A stretch of DNA of 64,000 nt from contig CM034605.1 in assembly GCA_020091685.1 (NCBI GenBank), positions 10,674,218 through 10,738,217 of the forward strand, read 5' to 3'. Source of the stretch: Lutjanus erythropterus. Lineage: Eukaryota; Chordata; Actinopteri; Lutjaniformes; Lutjanidae. Of this stretch, positions 35,180 to 47,984 are shown in pieces (within the stretch, counting starts at the first letter, position 1; each line of letters starts with the position of its first letter). The translations under genes were made by a program, and so were the position numbers. Below the pieces are notes generated by a model. That model was given only the letters and a program-made list of their open reading frames with translations, was not told where the DNA came from and ran no database searches.

Positions 35180-37090
35180 TAACATTTGCTAACCTCATCC
35201 CAGAGTGTCACATCCTCGCTACCTGATCGGACTGGGTAAGTGGAGGGGAAGGGGAGGGTGGTGGTGGAGGTGGGGGTTGACATCTGCAGGCAGGGTGATG
35301 GTGATATCAGATGCCCCAGTAGGGGCAGATCTGTCTGGAGGGCCCCAGGCGATGTGGCCTGATAAGCCACTGGCCCCAGAGTCAGCGCTGGTAGGACGAA
35401 CTCAATTAGCTCCTGACAGACCTCCTCTCAGCCCAGCTCAGCCTCGCCGCCACAGCCAGAACCCACTGGCAGCTGCCACGCTGACCTCTCCTCCAGGGGC
35501 CACTGCCACCTCTTACCGCTCCAACACACAGCCAGGCAGGGATTCATTTTTGGGAGAGCGGACGGCATGCTGAAATTCTGCAACTAAAGTCAGAGAGATG
35601 CATGCAGCAGCGGTAGTGTGTGTGTATGCCACCAAGGGTGCTCGGTGTGTGTTCTCGCAGGGGAAAATGTAAATGAAAAAGGACTGGGGCTTAGGGAGGG
35701 GTTGGGTGGCCCCTGGGAGAAAGGAGGGGAATGGATGGAGATTCCAAAACACACTTAGTTGAAATATGGAGGACGCCTTTCTGTCTAACGGGCTCCAGGT
35801 TAATGACCATCAGGGGAATAAGGGGCCAAAAGACTCTTGGGGCGATGTGTGTCTGTGCTTATGTGCTCATTGGTCTGAGTGTGTGTTTGTGTTGCAGACA
35901 GAATATGAAAGATGGAAATATGGCAGCAAGGGAGGGAGGGGGTGGTTGGTTGGTTGACGGCTGTGGTTTGGTTGGAGGCAAGCCCGGTGCTCCATAGGGA
36001 CCCATTCTAATCTATGAGGGAGAGGCCCCTAATTTTGGAGTTTCTCATTCATTAGTCCTGCTCTGGCAGAGAGAGGAGGGAGGACCTGAAGGGAGGGGAG
36101 GGGCCTCTTTATTAACGGATATGCCAGACACTCAGGAGAAGCTGACAGAGATTTATGATGTGCAGATCTATGGAGGCAAACAAAAGGGAAGTCGAGGAGA
36201 CGGAAAAACAGGAAAAGACAAAGTAAGCGATACATGAGGGGAAGGGAGAGAAGAGACAGAGAGGGAGCTGTGTTTATCGTACCGATGGAGAGCAAGGGCC
36301 CCGGATCAATAGTCCGTAGACTGGGGGCTCGTGCAGGGTTACCACGGGGGGGGGGAAACGTAGCGCACTGTGGCCTGGGCAATTAAGTTTTTCAGTCTCC
36401 AGCAGAGGATTATATTTAGCTGCTCCACAGCGATGTCACTGTAGTCTTTATAAAGCCATGAGCTCACTCCACTACGACAACATGAGCCCCATGCTCCAGC
36501 GGCACCACAAGATAGCGCTGGCCAAGAAGCAGATCACATCTATTGATCCCCCCCTCCTGCTCCTTCCTGTTCTAGAGATGCTGCTGGCAGGAAAGAGAGG
36601 GCCTCTTGTGATACAGGCGCTGCTGTTTGTCTGACGTAAACTGTCTGGGCCGCACTGGGCAGATCTGGTTCTTATAAGGGGCTGAGTTCAGGATGTTGAG
36701 AGAAGCAAATGGCTAATGATAGAGCTACCGTCAGTGGGGGGATGTGACTGTGAGAGAGTTGTCGGTCGTCTAAACTTCCCACTCTGGAGAGCAAAGAGTT
36801 AACAATCGTCTGTGTGAACCCAGTGGGGAAGCTCCCTGCAGAGTTGGACAGCTCATCATACTGTATGTAAAAAAGAGGTTCAGTGATAAGTCTAGTCTGC
36901 TGTGCAGCACATTTGGGATCAAATTTCTAATTCTGCCTTTTCATTAGAAAAGATTAGTTTCCATTACATCCATTATGTGGCGTGGCTATGGTATAATTTG
37001 ACAACATGCATTTACAATGGCTTATGATAACGAGAAACAGTAATTATAGTCCACTACTGGCAAAAATTTACCATTAAAAACAGTTTCTGA
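35180..37090. promoter_or_regulatory. Repeat-poor, GC-moderate intron block
   Basis: 35200-35560 and 35700-36840 are repeat-poor with purine-rich and CT-rich patches and a G run at 36346-36355. Open frames on both strands have no motif. Some of this may be regulatory DNA; nothing specific was identified. Confidence 0.25.
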
Positions 37091-37098
37091 TTATCAAC

Positions 37099-37418
37099 TA
37101 GGGCTACAACTAATGATTATTTTCATTATCAATTAGTCTGCAAATTTCCACAATAGTCATTTAGTCTGTAAAATGTCAAAAAATTGAGCCCAAAGTGACA
37201 TCTCCATCTGGCCGACAGTCCAGAATTCAATTCTCTCTTTATTTACTATAAATAATGAAGCAAAGCAGAAAATCCTCACCTTTAAGAGGCTGAAACAAGC
37301 AAATGTTTCACACTTTTGCTTGAAAATTGGCTGAAACAATTAATCAATTATTAAAATATTTGGCAACTAATTTTCTTTTGATCACCTACTCAATTAATCA
37401 ACTAACCTTGCAGCTCTA
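37099..37418 (+). mobile_element. Family B repeat
   Basis: Starts AGGGCTACAACTAATGATT and ends CCTTGCAGCTCT. Landmarks GAGCCCAAAGTGACATC and GACAGTCCAGAATTC are shared with the copy at 4361-4959. Confidence 0.7.
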
Positions 37419-37621
37419 CTATCAACGTTCTATTTATTAAAAGTCTCCTCCAAAACTCATCACAAGCAAACTGGTGCGGTTAACGACATCAGACTCAACC
37501 TGGTGTTGTGTGATATGTTACAAACATACTGTATGTTTTAACTCTATTCTGCTTTATGACAGTTCAGCTCTGTTCAACATGTGAATGATGGAGCATAAAC
37601 ATGTTATGTTGCACTAAAAGG

Positions 37622-38203
37622 CAGCGCTGGGAAATATATCAATATTACATCAATATCGTGATATGAGACTAGATATCGTCTTAGATTTTGGATATCGTTA
37701 TATCGCGATTTGGCACACTGGCATGTCTTTTCCTAGTTTTAAAGGCTGCTTTACAACAAAGTGGCGTAATTTTCTTCACTTAACAGACTGTTTTAGCTGT
37801 TCTATTATTTTGCCTCTACCCACTCAATCATTAAATCTACATCACTGATGATTATAGATCAAAAATCCTTTTGTGTTAATATTTTGTGAAAGCACCAATA
37901 GTCATCTCCACAATATTGTTGTAATATCAATAAATAGGGTTAGAGGTATTTGGCAAAAAAAAGCCCAGAGTGATGTCCTCAAATGTCTTGTTTCGTCCAC
38001 GACACAAAGATATTTAGTTTACAATCACAAAGAACTAAAGAAACCAGAAAATGTTCACATGTGAGAAGATGAAATCAGAGAATTTAGACATTTGTTCTTA
38101 AAAAACAAACACATAAATGATTATGAAAATTATCAGTTGATTATCAAAATAGTTGGCGATTAATTTAATAGCTGAAAACTAACCAATGAAATGTTGCAGC
38201 TAT
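37622..38203 (+). mobile_element. Family D repeat joined to a family A 3' half
   Basis: 37622-37960 is a family D copy (CGCTGGGAAATATATC, ATATCGTGATATGAGAC, TCTTTTCCTAGTTTTAAAGG). At about 37961 it switches to the 3' half of family A (AGCCCAGAGTGATGTCCTC to ATGTTGCAGCTAT). The right half of family D is missing, so the junction may be an insertion followed by deletion. Confidence 0.65.
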
Positions 38204-39900
38204 AAATAATACACTATAAATTTGATTTCTGCTTTTTGAAAAAAATGTCCTGACATCTTGGTGGAACAGTGTGGTTTCTTTTCAGTAACACAGATGTTCT
38301 CATCTATAAATGAATATTTTCAGGATATTATATATCACAGAATCTTTGCATGATTAAGCCATCAGCATATCATGACAGTACTGTATATCATCAGTAACCT
38401 TGTGAGTCACAAACACTGTGAATTCTGTATGTAACATGATAATATAGTAAATCAATACAGTCAGAGGAAAAGATCCAAAGATTTAGTATGACCACAGTTT
38501 CAATACTTCTCTTTTTTAAACTTGGTAATATGCTCCCAACTAACAGGCCTATCCAGACTAATACTGCAGGAGTAAGTCATAAAAATTCTGTTTTATGCTA
38601 CAAATGGCTAGCTTTTGTTTAACTGCCATAAATTATGTGGAAAGCCAGCGGATATCAACCACAGCACACCTCTCACGTCCTCTCAGTGGGGTTCCTTATG
38701 TAAAATAAAGAGGGGGGATTATAAAACATGACTGATGGAAACTTGAGCAAAAGGAAAAACTGAAATGAGCGCAAGTCATGCATGGCTGTATTTGTGGAAC
38801 AAACTGACAGAGAACAGATATTCAAGAGACTGGTTAGTTTTATCAGAAAGGTGAAGGATATTTCTGAGTGCGTTACATGTTTTTGAAGAGTGTGTGTTTG
38901 AGTGTGTGTGCATCCCAAACAGAGAGAAATATTATTATAAAGGGTTAAGGCTATTTAACACAGTCCAGTGTAAATCACAGGTTTAGACACAGTGACTGTG
39001 CGTACAGGAGGACGGAGGCATAGAGCCATGCATGAAATTACTTCATTAATCTTCTTCTGATAGGCCGTCCTTGTTTAGGGGGGAACTCTACCTGCTAAAA
39101 ACAAAGAGCCCATCCTGCCTCCGTCATAAATTTCCCTCTTTATAAAAAGAAGAGCCAAATACAAACAGGGAAAAAATACACATGCAAGCACATGCACAAG
39201 GCAAAATTAACAGGCCAAAATTAGGAGGTTTATCAGGTGTCCAGGAGCATTTAAATGCAATCAGATGTGTAAATGTTTGTTCACAGTCAGGGTGTAATCA
39301 TGGCACATAAGATTAAAATAACAACATTATATAACATGATCAAGTAAGAAATTTAACTTCTCACATTTAAGTTGTTGTTTGTACAACTCAAAGAGCTTCA
39401 AACTGAACTGACGCTGCTTAAAAACACTCTGACTGTCTGCCACAGCAGCAGACACAGTCGTAGCAATAGCCTCTAGCTTTTTACAGGCTCATCTCTACCA
39501 GCTGCCACACATTCCCCATAAATAGTGCTGGTAATAAAAAGGCGGGTGGGCCTAACTGATTTATACGGCAGTGTCCACCACCACCACCACACCATTCAGG
39601 AATAATTAAACTTTGGGGATATTTCCTGAATTAATGCGTCTCCTTCAGGGGGCAATCTAAACATACATTTCAGCGTTCGGCACGTCTGGTGTGTCACCGC
39701 CGGACGTACCGGGAGGGAGGGAGGGACTCTCCAAGTGGCAGGTTCAACAACCAGCCACTCAATGTGACCATTCGATTGCACTTAGCGCTCTAGGGTGGTC
39801 TCATAAGGAGGCGTTTTAATGTGAACATGTTTTGTGACCAACAGGCAAGTATACACATGAGCACACACAGTTGTGTAATTTGAAGGCAGACGAGAAGCAA

Positions 39901-39905
39901 ACACA

Positions 39906-39951
<46 letters not shown>
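39901..39951 (+). repeat. CA dinucleotide microsatellite
   Basis: About 24 CA units with one imperfection near the left end. Confidence 0.97.
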
Positions 39952-39953
<2 letters not shown>

Positions 39954-40748
39954 TTACACTAACAAATATGTCAGTTATCAGAGCAAATTATTGTTTAACA
40001 AGATAATATTTTGCAAAGAGGCAAAACCTGATAATCAGACTAAATTGCTGCATCATTTTCATTCCAATATCATATTTGAATCACTGAAAAGATTTAAAGG
40101 TACAGAACCAGGCTAAGGCAAAAAAAACCAAAACAATCAAACAATCAAAACAATCAAAGCCACAACAGTTTTAGCACCCAGTCGATACTGGATTCTGGGG
40201 GCTGGTGCCAATATAAGGAGTAAAAAAAATCAGATATCAATATATCAACCAATATTCTTTATACAGAATATAATCTATGGAATACAGAATATATACAAAA
40301 AATTAGTTGCAGCCACCACCCAAATGCAGGTAAAATATGCAGCTGGCTGGTAGATTTGCTTCATCAGTCCAAAACTTAATATTAATCTATCGAGTGACTA
40401 TTTATTTATAAAGGATCAAGTGTAAAATACTATGTTCTATGAAAATAAAATAAAAACAAATACAATGATAATAATAAAAAAAAACTTTTCATTTTGGCAC
40501 ACATCTTGAAAGAGGATTTTACAGCAATATTCTCTAACAGAATTTAGTGTTTGAGATACTTTCTGTAATATGAGCGGTGCATATTAGACATGGTTCAAGA
40601 GAAACAAATACGTCAATAGAGATTCCTGTTCAGCAGCAAAGTGAAACTAGGCCTGTGGTGGCTGATGTTCTGCACACTGCCATGTTAATGGCTGGTTATT
40701 GGTCACATCTACTTCCCCTGGGCAAATCATGAACGAGTGATAGTAGTA

Positions 40749-40772
40749 CTCTCTCTCTCTCTCTCTCTCTCT
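40749..40772 (+). repeat. CT dinucleotide microsatellite
   Basis: Twelve uninterrupted CT units. Confidence 0.95.
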
Positions 40773-42199
40773 GGAAGACACACCCAGAACATATAGCAGC
40801 TATTGTGAGTGTGAAAACAGCATCAAACTTTTTAATCTAACAGTTGTCAACATGCCCCATGGTTTTCCTTCAAACTACAGACTGTGTGTTTTAACGTGAG
40901 CATGAAACATTTAATCACAGCTTTACAAAAGAGTGATGAGGGAAAAAAAGCGTCTGGTCTAAAAGCTGTAATGGGTGCAAGGCTCACCCCGGCCGTGTAG
41001 AGAAGACTTGGTGAAGCTGTCAGTGGGAATCAGAGCTGCTACTGTGACGGACGGTTTCAATATTGATTTCATAAATAAACAAAGCTAAGCATCGATCCTA
41101 ATGTTATTTTGCATTTCAATTACTGCTCCAAAACATAACCTTCAAACAACTGGTCGCTCAATACCAATAGCCTTCACTGATAAACACCCATATAGTTACC
41201 CAGCTTACAGCACATTTTCTTACCAAGTGTGAATTAGTGGAGCTGGAATTCTCCCTCAACTACATTTAAGACGATTAAAAAGCAGCAGTATTAGTGAGCA
41301 TCTACAAGAATAGATATCACTCAGTACTAACGGAGAGAATCGTATGAAACGTGGAAAACTTTACAAACACAGAAAACTTCATGTTTTCTTGTAACTGATT
41401 TACCACTCGAGTATTTTCAGTGCGTGTCACTACGATAATAGCTCTTTCCGTGACTCAGATATTTTTCCCAACTTCTATGTTCTTGATGGTGTGTGTGTGC
41501 GTGCATGCATGTGTCCACGTGTGTGTAAACGAGGAGGAGCCCTTCAGTGTTGGAGCAACAGGAAGAAGTGCTGACGCACCGTGTCAGTGATAGCACTCTG
41601 CTGCCACAAGGGCATGAGAGCCCACGTAGGCTAGCATTATCCTTCTGGACTAATGGAGCTGGTTATTTTTAAACAGATTCTCACACTGCGGTGGAGGTGT
41701 CCAAGGTTACAATGGATGAGAAATCAGGAGGGACGCGTGCGGCGATGGTTGGTGGTTTCTGTGCGGGTGGATGTTGCGAAATGGCCAAAGAGGCATGGTA
41801 GCTGTAATCAGTGAGAGGTGTAAAGGCCATAACATCGGATAGGGTCTCAAGAGACAGTGTGTTAACAGTAGCATTTAATTTTTATTATAGATTAATCTGC
41901 TGATCTGCTGATTTTCAAAATTAATCAGTCAGAAGTAGAATCAGTAGGATTTGTCCAAGCTGGTCATAAATTCATCTGATAGTTCAGAGATTCCCAGGAT
42001 GTCAAATACCAATGTTTTTTGGGTTGGTAAAGCATCTCTAGCACAGCAAATAATGAGAAATACAGGCAGAGGGCAGGGCTGATACAGACACCACCACAAA
42101 CTTGTAGTGTGTCATAAGTGATCATTTCAAGGGATTATGTTTTTTATGAGTCAATGCATTTCTTGAGGGAAAATGTTGCATGTTAGACCTTTAATTCTT

Positions 42200-42491
42200 T
42201 AATCTTTAATGTCAATAAAATGTGAAAAATGCTCATCAGAACAACCCTGAACCCAGAATGACATCTTCAAATTGCTTCTTTTGCCCAAATAACAGTCTAA
42301 AACTCAAGTACTCTTTAATTACTATCATAAATGACAAGAAAAGCAGCAAATCCTCACATTTAAGAAGTGGAACTGGCAAATGTATGATATTTGAAAATGA
42401 ATGAAACAATTATTCAATTGTTAAAATAGCAACTAATTTCAATTTCTCATTTTAAATCAACTAATCAATTAATGTCTAATAGTTGCAGCTA
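42200..42491 (+). mobile_element. Family B repeat, left end worn
   Basis: Shares AATGACATCTTCAAATTGCT, TAACAGTCTAAAAC and TCCTCACATTTAAGAAG with the other family B copies and ends AGTTGCAGCTAT. Confidence 0.65.
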
Positions 42492-44379
42492 TGAACAATT
42501 ATCATCTTCCAAAAATGACCAATGATATCAAAAATAAACTGTAATACGTTCTTTGTGACATGTTGGTTGTTACTAGAAGTACACATTCACTTGCAATGTG
42601 ACCATTTTTACACTGATTTTACTGCACAATATTAAATAGAGTGCACTCAAATCCAGATAAATAAATTTAAAAAAGAAGAATCTGAATACTGCATGTTTTT
42701 CTTACTCTTAATTTCCTGATTAACTGTCTGACGAATAAAGCGCCACTACAGCTGAATGGGTGAGTTTAATGTATCCAGCCAGAGCGGTAACAAGTATGAA
42801 CCTGAATACCTCTGGAGCTACAGAAGAGTGAACATCCAGAGAGTGTCAATATACTCTGCATCCCCATTTGGCCTGGAGAGGGACAACATGCTCCACCCTC
42901 CCCCCGCTCAGCCTGAGCTGAGTGACACATTTACAGTGAAAGTAATGATACTAGATACCAGAAATGAGAGGGCTCCAGCGTGGCCAGTGGACTCAGGAAT
43001 CTCTCTAATGAATTGGACAACAAAGCCCTGTTGGTACAAGGAAGAAGTATTTAGAATTGGGCGACAAAATGAAATTTTTAAACATTAGGTTTTCTCTATA
43101 AGACACTTTATTTATCCCAACAGCTCCTAAAAGCTCTAAGAGATGAGGAGGGTGGGAGTGGGACAGGTGGGCTGGGCTGGACGCTGCAGCTACAGAGGCC
43201 ACCAGCTCCTGGCTCGTAGCGGGATGGCCATTCTCGGCCAGGAGCCTCTTCTGGTAATGTATTCTGAAACCAAATTACCGTAAGCTGATCCCATCTGGAT
43301 AGTGTCTGTGCACGGCTGCTTTGGTTACCCACCACTGCCTCTAGCCTGCGATAGCATCTCCATGAAGACAGCAAAAATCTGATTAACCCAATAGCAATGA
43401 AACACTTGGTCAAAGAGCAAAGAGCTTTTAACTTAAGATACACTAATGCAATTCCTTCGCCTTGTTTTCTGAAACCTAATAAGAATCAAGCGGACGGACT
43501 GCTGGAGATGGCTGTTTGCAGCCTCTAATGCAGCAAGCTGGGAATGAAGTCAAATAAATTGAAATCTAATTCATCATTGTGTGCTAACTTCTTTCTAAAA
43601 AATACATTAAAAAGCTCTTATTTCATGAGGGGAAATTGGATAGCCTAGTTAGTTCATAGCAGTGGCTCTGCCAGGGCTTAAGGAAAGCGAGGGTGTTGAT
43701 GGAACATTTAGAAACAGAGAGAAGTCACATCTCAATTCACTGCCGCTCACACTGAGTGTGTTTTCTAGCGAGCAGCGAGGAACTCAAACTGACAGTCCTC
43801 AGCATTGGCTGACTTCTGAGTGGCGCGAACTGCTACTGCAACACAAGAGCAACAACAAGCCTGTCAGACTCACACAGTAAATGGCTTGTCGAGATATTTA
43901 GACTCGCACATGTCAAGCAAAAGTAAATAACAGGTTTAATAGGGTGTACGTGTAATGGGCTACATAACAATTATGAGTGAATACATATCATAGAGAATTA
44001 AACTTTTAGTAAAACCTGTGCTGTCAGAATACTTGATAGTAACTTCCATATGCTCACATTTTGAAATATCTCCAGCGTGCTAAGAGACAAGAGGAGAAAA
44101 ACTCTGCTTCCATCTAATTCCTAGGCAGTGTGCGATGCCCTCGGGTCAATCTATAGAGTGTATTACTACAGTGATTCCACAACAGTGCTGTGCTAATTAC
44201 ATGGAGCACATACGTCCCACTAATCCTCTCACCCAAGCATCACGGCCACATCCAGCCCACAGTGAGGGGCCGCAAATACCGCTGTACAATTAGCAGCAGA
44301 GAGCCACTGATGAAACAAAACGAGCAGCACACTCAGGCCAACGCTGGACACGTCCCACAAATAACAGTTGGTCGGTGAA

Positions 44380-46010
44380 CATGTAACCAGGAAAATACTA
44401 TTTGACTGTCAGTGTTTCTACATATGTTACTGTGACAGGTTTTTATCTAAAAAATATAATTACATCCACAAAAACAATTTCTGAAGACTTCTACAGTCAC
44501 TGAAGTTATTTATGCGTCAAACACCTGTTTACAGCTCAGTTTTGAAAGAGTAAATGCTCTTATCACTGTTATTTTAAATGTTATATGTATGAATCAAATA
44601 TTATAAACATGGAACTGGTTTCTTGTGTGGAGAGTCATTAAATATTAATCAGTATTTTCTTGTATTATACACACATTCAAAATCAGTGCACACCATCACT
44701 GAATCTCTCTGATAATATTGCAATTTGTCAATATGGACCTGTTGTATTTCAGAAAAAATGTAACAAATTAAGAAACATTAATTGTAATATATTACTGTAC
44801 AATATTTTGAATATACAAATTTAGGAAAATATTATTTTATATTTGATAAATTGACTATAACATTTGAGTGTAAAAGTAAAATTAAAAATACATTCCTGAA
44901 TTTTGCCAAATTACCTGAGAGGAGACACAATAAAATAAAGTCAAGTGAAAACATTTTAAACAAATAATTTACTTCAATTATGTTTTATAATGTCTCTCTT
45001 TGATGCAATGAAAACAATTTACTAAGTGTTGGAAAGTGTATTTGTAATAATTTGAAATTAAACAACAAAATATACATTTACAATATAGTGGGTTGGTGTA
45101 AAGATCTACTCTAAAACTAAATACTGATTACAGTAGTTTTGCCTTCAAATATAATGAATACTTTCAGAGAATACAACAATGAAAGATATAAATACACAAT
45201 ACATGATGTGTTACAGAAACACCAACTCTGTCACCGTTGTGTAATTTTATATTAAAGTGTGTCTGAGAGAGAAAGAAAATTTTATAATCCACCTTAGAGG
45301 AAAAACAAAGGAAATTATTGCACATATACATAAGATATTCATAGGTCTTCTACAATGACTTTTTGGATTTGCAGTGATTACAGCCCAAGTAAAGAATATC
45401 TGTAAACACATGTATCTACAATAACAGAATTCAGCTCTCTACATTTACACTGAATTATTACCTGTCAAGTATTTTCAGTGTATTGATTTTTAAAAAATAT
45501 AACAACTTTAAAAATTAAACCCCTACATATATCATTAAATAATGCTCAGTGCAAGAAAAGTTACAAAAAAATAAATAAATAAATTCTAAGAATGCACAAG
45601 TTAAACTGGACTGTTCTTGATATTTTTCAACAATGATAATAATAATAATAATAATAATATAAAATTGTCTAAATGCACTGGAGTATCAGGTAACAGGTAA
45701 TTTAAATGTCTTTAGAAATCTTATTGGTCACAAATCATCACCTATACATATTATTTCACTAATAATATCTATTGAAAATATTATACAATATATAATATAA
45801 TAAAGATTTATATAAAATGATAAATAAATTGAAACAAATCTTTACACAAGCCCACTCTTTCAGTCTGTTTTTTTCATACATTAAGAATGATGTATTGAAG
45901 TAAATACTTAAACACTGCACTACAAAACTGTTTAGACTAAAAAATAAAACTATAAATAAATATTTTCTACGACTTAAACTTAAGTTTATTTTGTATCAAA
46001 TATAAGTAAC
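44380..46010. other. AT-rich block
   Basis: About 1.6 kb of strongly AT-rich sequence with an AAT trinucleotide run at 45636-45659 and no recognisable element ends. It lies 0.7 kb downstream of the first coding exon, inside intron 1. No gene is seen. Confidence 0.7.
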
Positions 46011-46720
46011 TGATGCATTCACAAAGTTAAAGTGTGTCAGGTGCTGTAAGCTCAGACTGTCCCAGCAGCCAGGACAGGACAGGCTGTTGAGACAGCAGCT
46101 TGTCTCGCGTGCCGCTGGCTGGGACAGACCTGCCAGCTCTCTGAGGTTATAGGGTCCTTTCATCCGTCTTTCTCTGGCTACAAATATTACAGTGTGTAAT
46201 TCATCCCGTCCAATTCCACGGATTCACGTTAATCTCATCTCCTTAAAAAAATATTACTCTCATTCTCCCCGGGCGGCCCGATTTGGGAACAAAGCCATCA
46301 GCAAACAACCTCCTAACCCAACTGGACAGGTACCCCCAATTCTTTGAGGAGAGAAATACATACTTTGCAAGAGGGAGCACGCAAAATCAATCAGCCATGC
46401 TCTGAATGAAAATTATAAAGACTGGCTGCATAAATGACAATAAAACTACACACACGTACAGAGTTGCACCTGCCCTGTTGCTCTATTCTGTCAAGTCCTG
46501 CATGATTTAAGAGCCCTTAAAACAATGAAGAGAAGGCGCATGTTTAAGAGTAGGTGTGAGAGAGAAAGTGCAAGAAAAAGTTAACAAAACTAGAGCAGAC
46601 ACGAGAGCAAAGAAAAAGAAAGACAGAGAAAGAGGAAAGAAATAAAACTGCATCACAACAGAAGGGTTAATTAAAAGAAAAAAAGTGAAAGAAGGAAATA
46701 AAGAGACAAGGTGCACCTAC
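46011..46720. other. Intron 1, proximal part
   Basis: GC returns to normal. 46050-46150 is repeat-free; 46500-46700 is purine-rich (GAAAGAAGGAAA type), giving a pyrimidine-rich tract on the sense strand. No exon was identified. Confidence 0.5.
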
Positions 46721-46770
46721 TGGTTATGATAGCTGAGAGGGTCTGGAAGACAAAGTTCTGAAATGTCCAT
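46721..46770 (-). CDS. esrrb: esrrb first coding exon (long N-terminal isoform)
   Basis: This 50-base coding part runs from ATG at 46770 and encodes MDISELCLPDPLSYHN plus the first two bases of a Gln codon. It is too short to stand out as an ORF but matches the long N-terminus known for mammalian ERR-beta and ERR-gamma (MD..ELC.P followed by a His/Tyr-rich end). The donor reads CA|GTAGGTGC. Joining to the acceptor at 29710 restores CAG CTG CTG AAT AGA ATG, giving QLLNRM, exactly the junction expected in the family. The isoform gains 21 residues before the Met encoded at 29697. The start context is weak (C at -3, G at +4), and a short upstream ORF overlaps it. Using the nearer in-frame TAG (46718-46716) would leave a 17-codon ORF, which is why splicing at 46721 is inferred. 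Confidence 0.88.
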
Positions 46771-46787
46771 CAGTCCAGTTTTAGCAT
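46770..46787 (-). promoter_or_regulatory. Upstream ORF overlapping the long-isoform start
   Basis: On the minus strand, ATG at 46787 opens five codons (M L K L D) and stops at TGA 46772-46770. The A of that stop is the A of the esrrb ATG (TGATG). The uORF is in the +1 frame relative to the CDS. Such stop/start overlap permits reinitiation or leaky scanning. That it affects translation here is inference. Confidence 0.55.
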
Positions 46788-47520
46788 TCCAGGAATGAGA
46801 GGAAGAGGAAAGAGAAAACAATTGAGACCCGCTTCTTCCCCCAAATGATGGCACAGCACCCTCAGAGACAACGCTGGCGAAAAAGCCCCTCCAGCAGCAC
46901 CGCTCCCCCCAGCCTGCACAGGTATGCTGTTGGACTCTGATGAATTGAGTGGGCGCGTGTGTGCGTGAGCATGTGTGTATGTGTATGTGTGTATTTATGT
47001 ATATATGTGTGGGAGAGAAAGTGTCTGTAAGTGAATGTGTGTGTGTATGACAGAGGGAAAGAGAGGAGGAGAGTGAAGGGGGGAGGGACAGATAGACAAG
47101 AAGAGAGGTAAAGGGGGGTGAGACAGAGAGAGAAAGAGAAGCGCAGGCAGGCAGCGACGGGATGAAGCGCTAAGATGGAGAGAGCATGAGAGCGCGAGCG
47201 AGAGGAATGACTCTTTCCATGCTCGGGATAGGGCTCTTTAAGACTCAAGGGCTTGATGAATATGGAACAGCTGCTGTTGGCTGGCTCCGAGGGGCAGGAC
47301 TTAAAGCGACAGAGGGGCCGGCCAGCGGAGCTCCGAGGAGGTGGAGGAGGAGGAGGGATCCAAACGCTCACTCGCACAAGTACAATACACACACACACAC
47401 ACACACACACACACGGCTCACACACACAGACAAAACAAGCTATCACATGAACAACAGAGATGCGACTAGGAGAGCAGGACAGTCGACACAGAAAGTTTCC
47501 GTCTCTATTGAATAAAAAGA
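46788..47520 (-). promoter_or_regulatory. Candidate 5' leader and promoter of the long isoform
   Basis: Upstream of the first coding exon, the minus strand is rich in CT tracts, TG/CA repeats and, at about 47140-47370, CpG dinucleotides (several GCGC, CCGG and CGAG sites) that are scarce elsewhere in the window. No convincing TATA box or acceptor before the ATG was identified, so the exon may be a single first exon with a long leader. A long minus-strand open frame crosses this region (46862-47590), but it is low-complexity and starts outside the conserved part. Transcription start is unknown. Confidence 0.4.
47387..47414 (+). repeat. AC dinucleotide microsatellite
   Basis: Fourteen AC units next to the CpG-enriched promoter candidate. 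Confidence 0.97.
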
Positions 47521-47582
47521 GTGGTGAGATTCTGAATGCTCCAAACCTAAATTCAAGCCTAAATGAAGATAATAAATAATAC

Positions 47583-47862
47583 AACTGCAACGATTAATCA
47601 ATTTTTTAAATTAATCATCAACTATTTTGATTATCAATTAATCGGTTTGAGTATATTTTTTTAAAGAAAGAAGTAAAAATTCTCTTAAATGTGAATAGTT
47701 TCTGGTTTCTTTACTCTCTTTGGGACAGTAAACAGTAAATCTGAGGATGTCATCTTGGGCTTTGGGAAACACTGATCAACATTTTTTTAATGATTTTCTG
47801 ACATTTTATAGACCAAAAATCTAATTGATTAAGTGAGAAAATAATCAACAAAATTAATTAAA
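47583..47862 (-). mobile_element. Family A repeat
   Basis: Starts AACTGCAACGATTAATC and carries CAACTATTTTGATTATC, CTTTGGGAAACACTGATCAA and CTGACATTTTATAGACC in the same order as other reverse copies. The final end is worn. Confidence 0.7.
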
Positions 47863-47984
47863 CAGAGGTAAGGGGATTGTTTCTAACAGTGCATGCATCT
47901 TGCATTGGTGGAATATCTAAGAAAAGTTTGATTTATTTATTTCTGTACAGATTAAAAATATTTATTGTATTTAGTGGTAAAAGT

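Larger units (their letters stand above)
29711..46720 (-). other. esrrb intron 1 (between long-isoform exon and first zinc-finger exon)
   Basis: A 17.0 kb intron, assuming direct splicing of the 46721 donor to the 29710 acceptor. Repeats and candidate regulatory blocks are listed separately. The remaining stretches (29711-30030, 30170-31230, 38204-39900, 39952-40740, 40773-42195 and 42495-44380) show no exon or RNA gene that I can support. A GT-rich run lies at 41489-41526 and a CAAT-rich tandem at 40116-40157. Confidence 0.75.

Noticed and set aside
46862..47590. A 242-codon minus-strand open frame
   Set aside because: Its composition is driven by CA/TG and CT repeats (Cys-Val, Thr-His and Ser-Leu runs), it has no domain, and the conserved esrrb start lies downstream in another frame at 46770.
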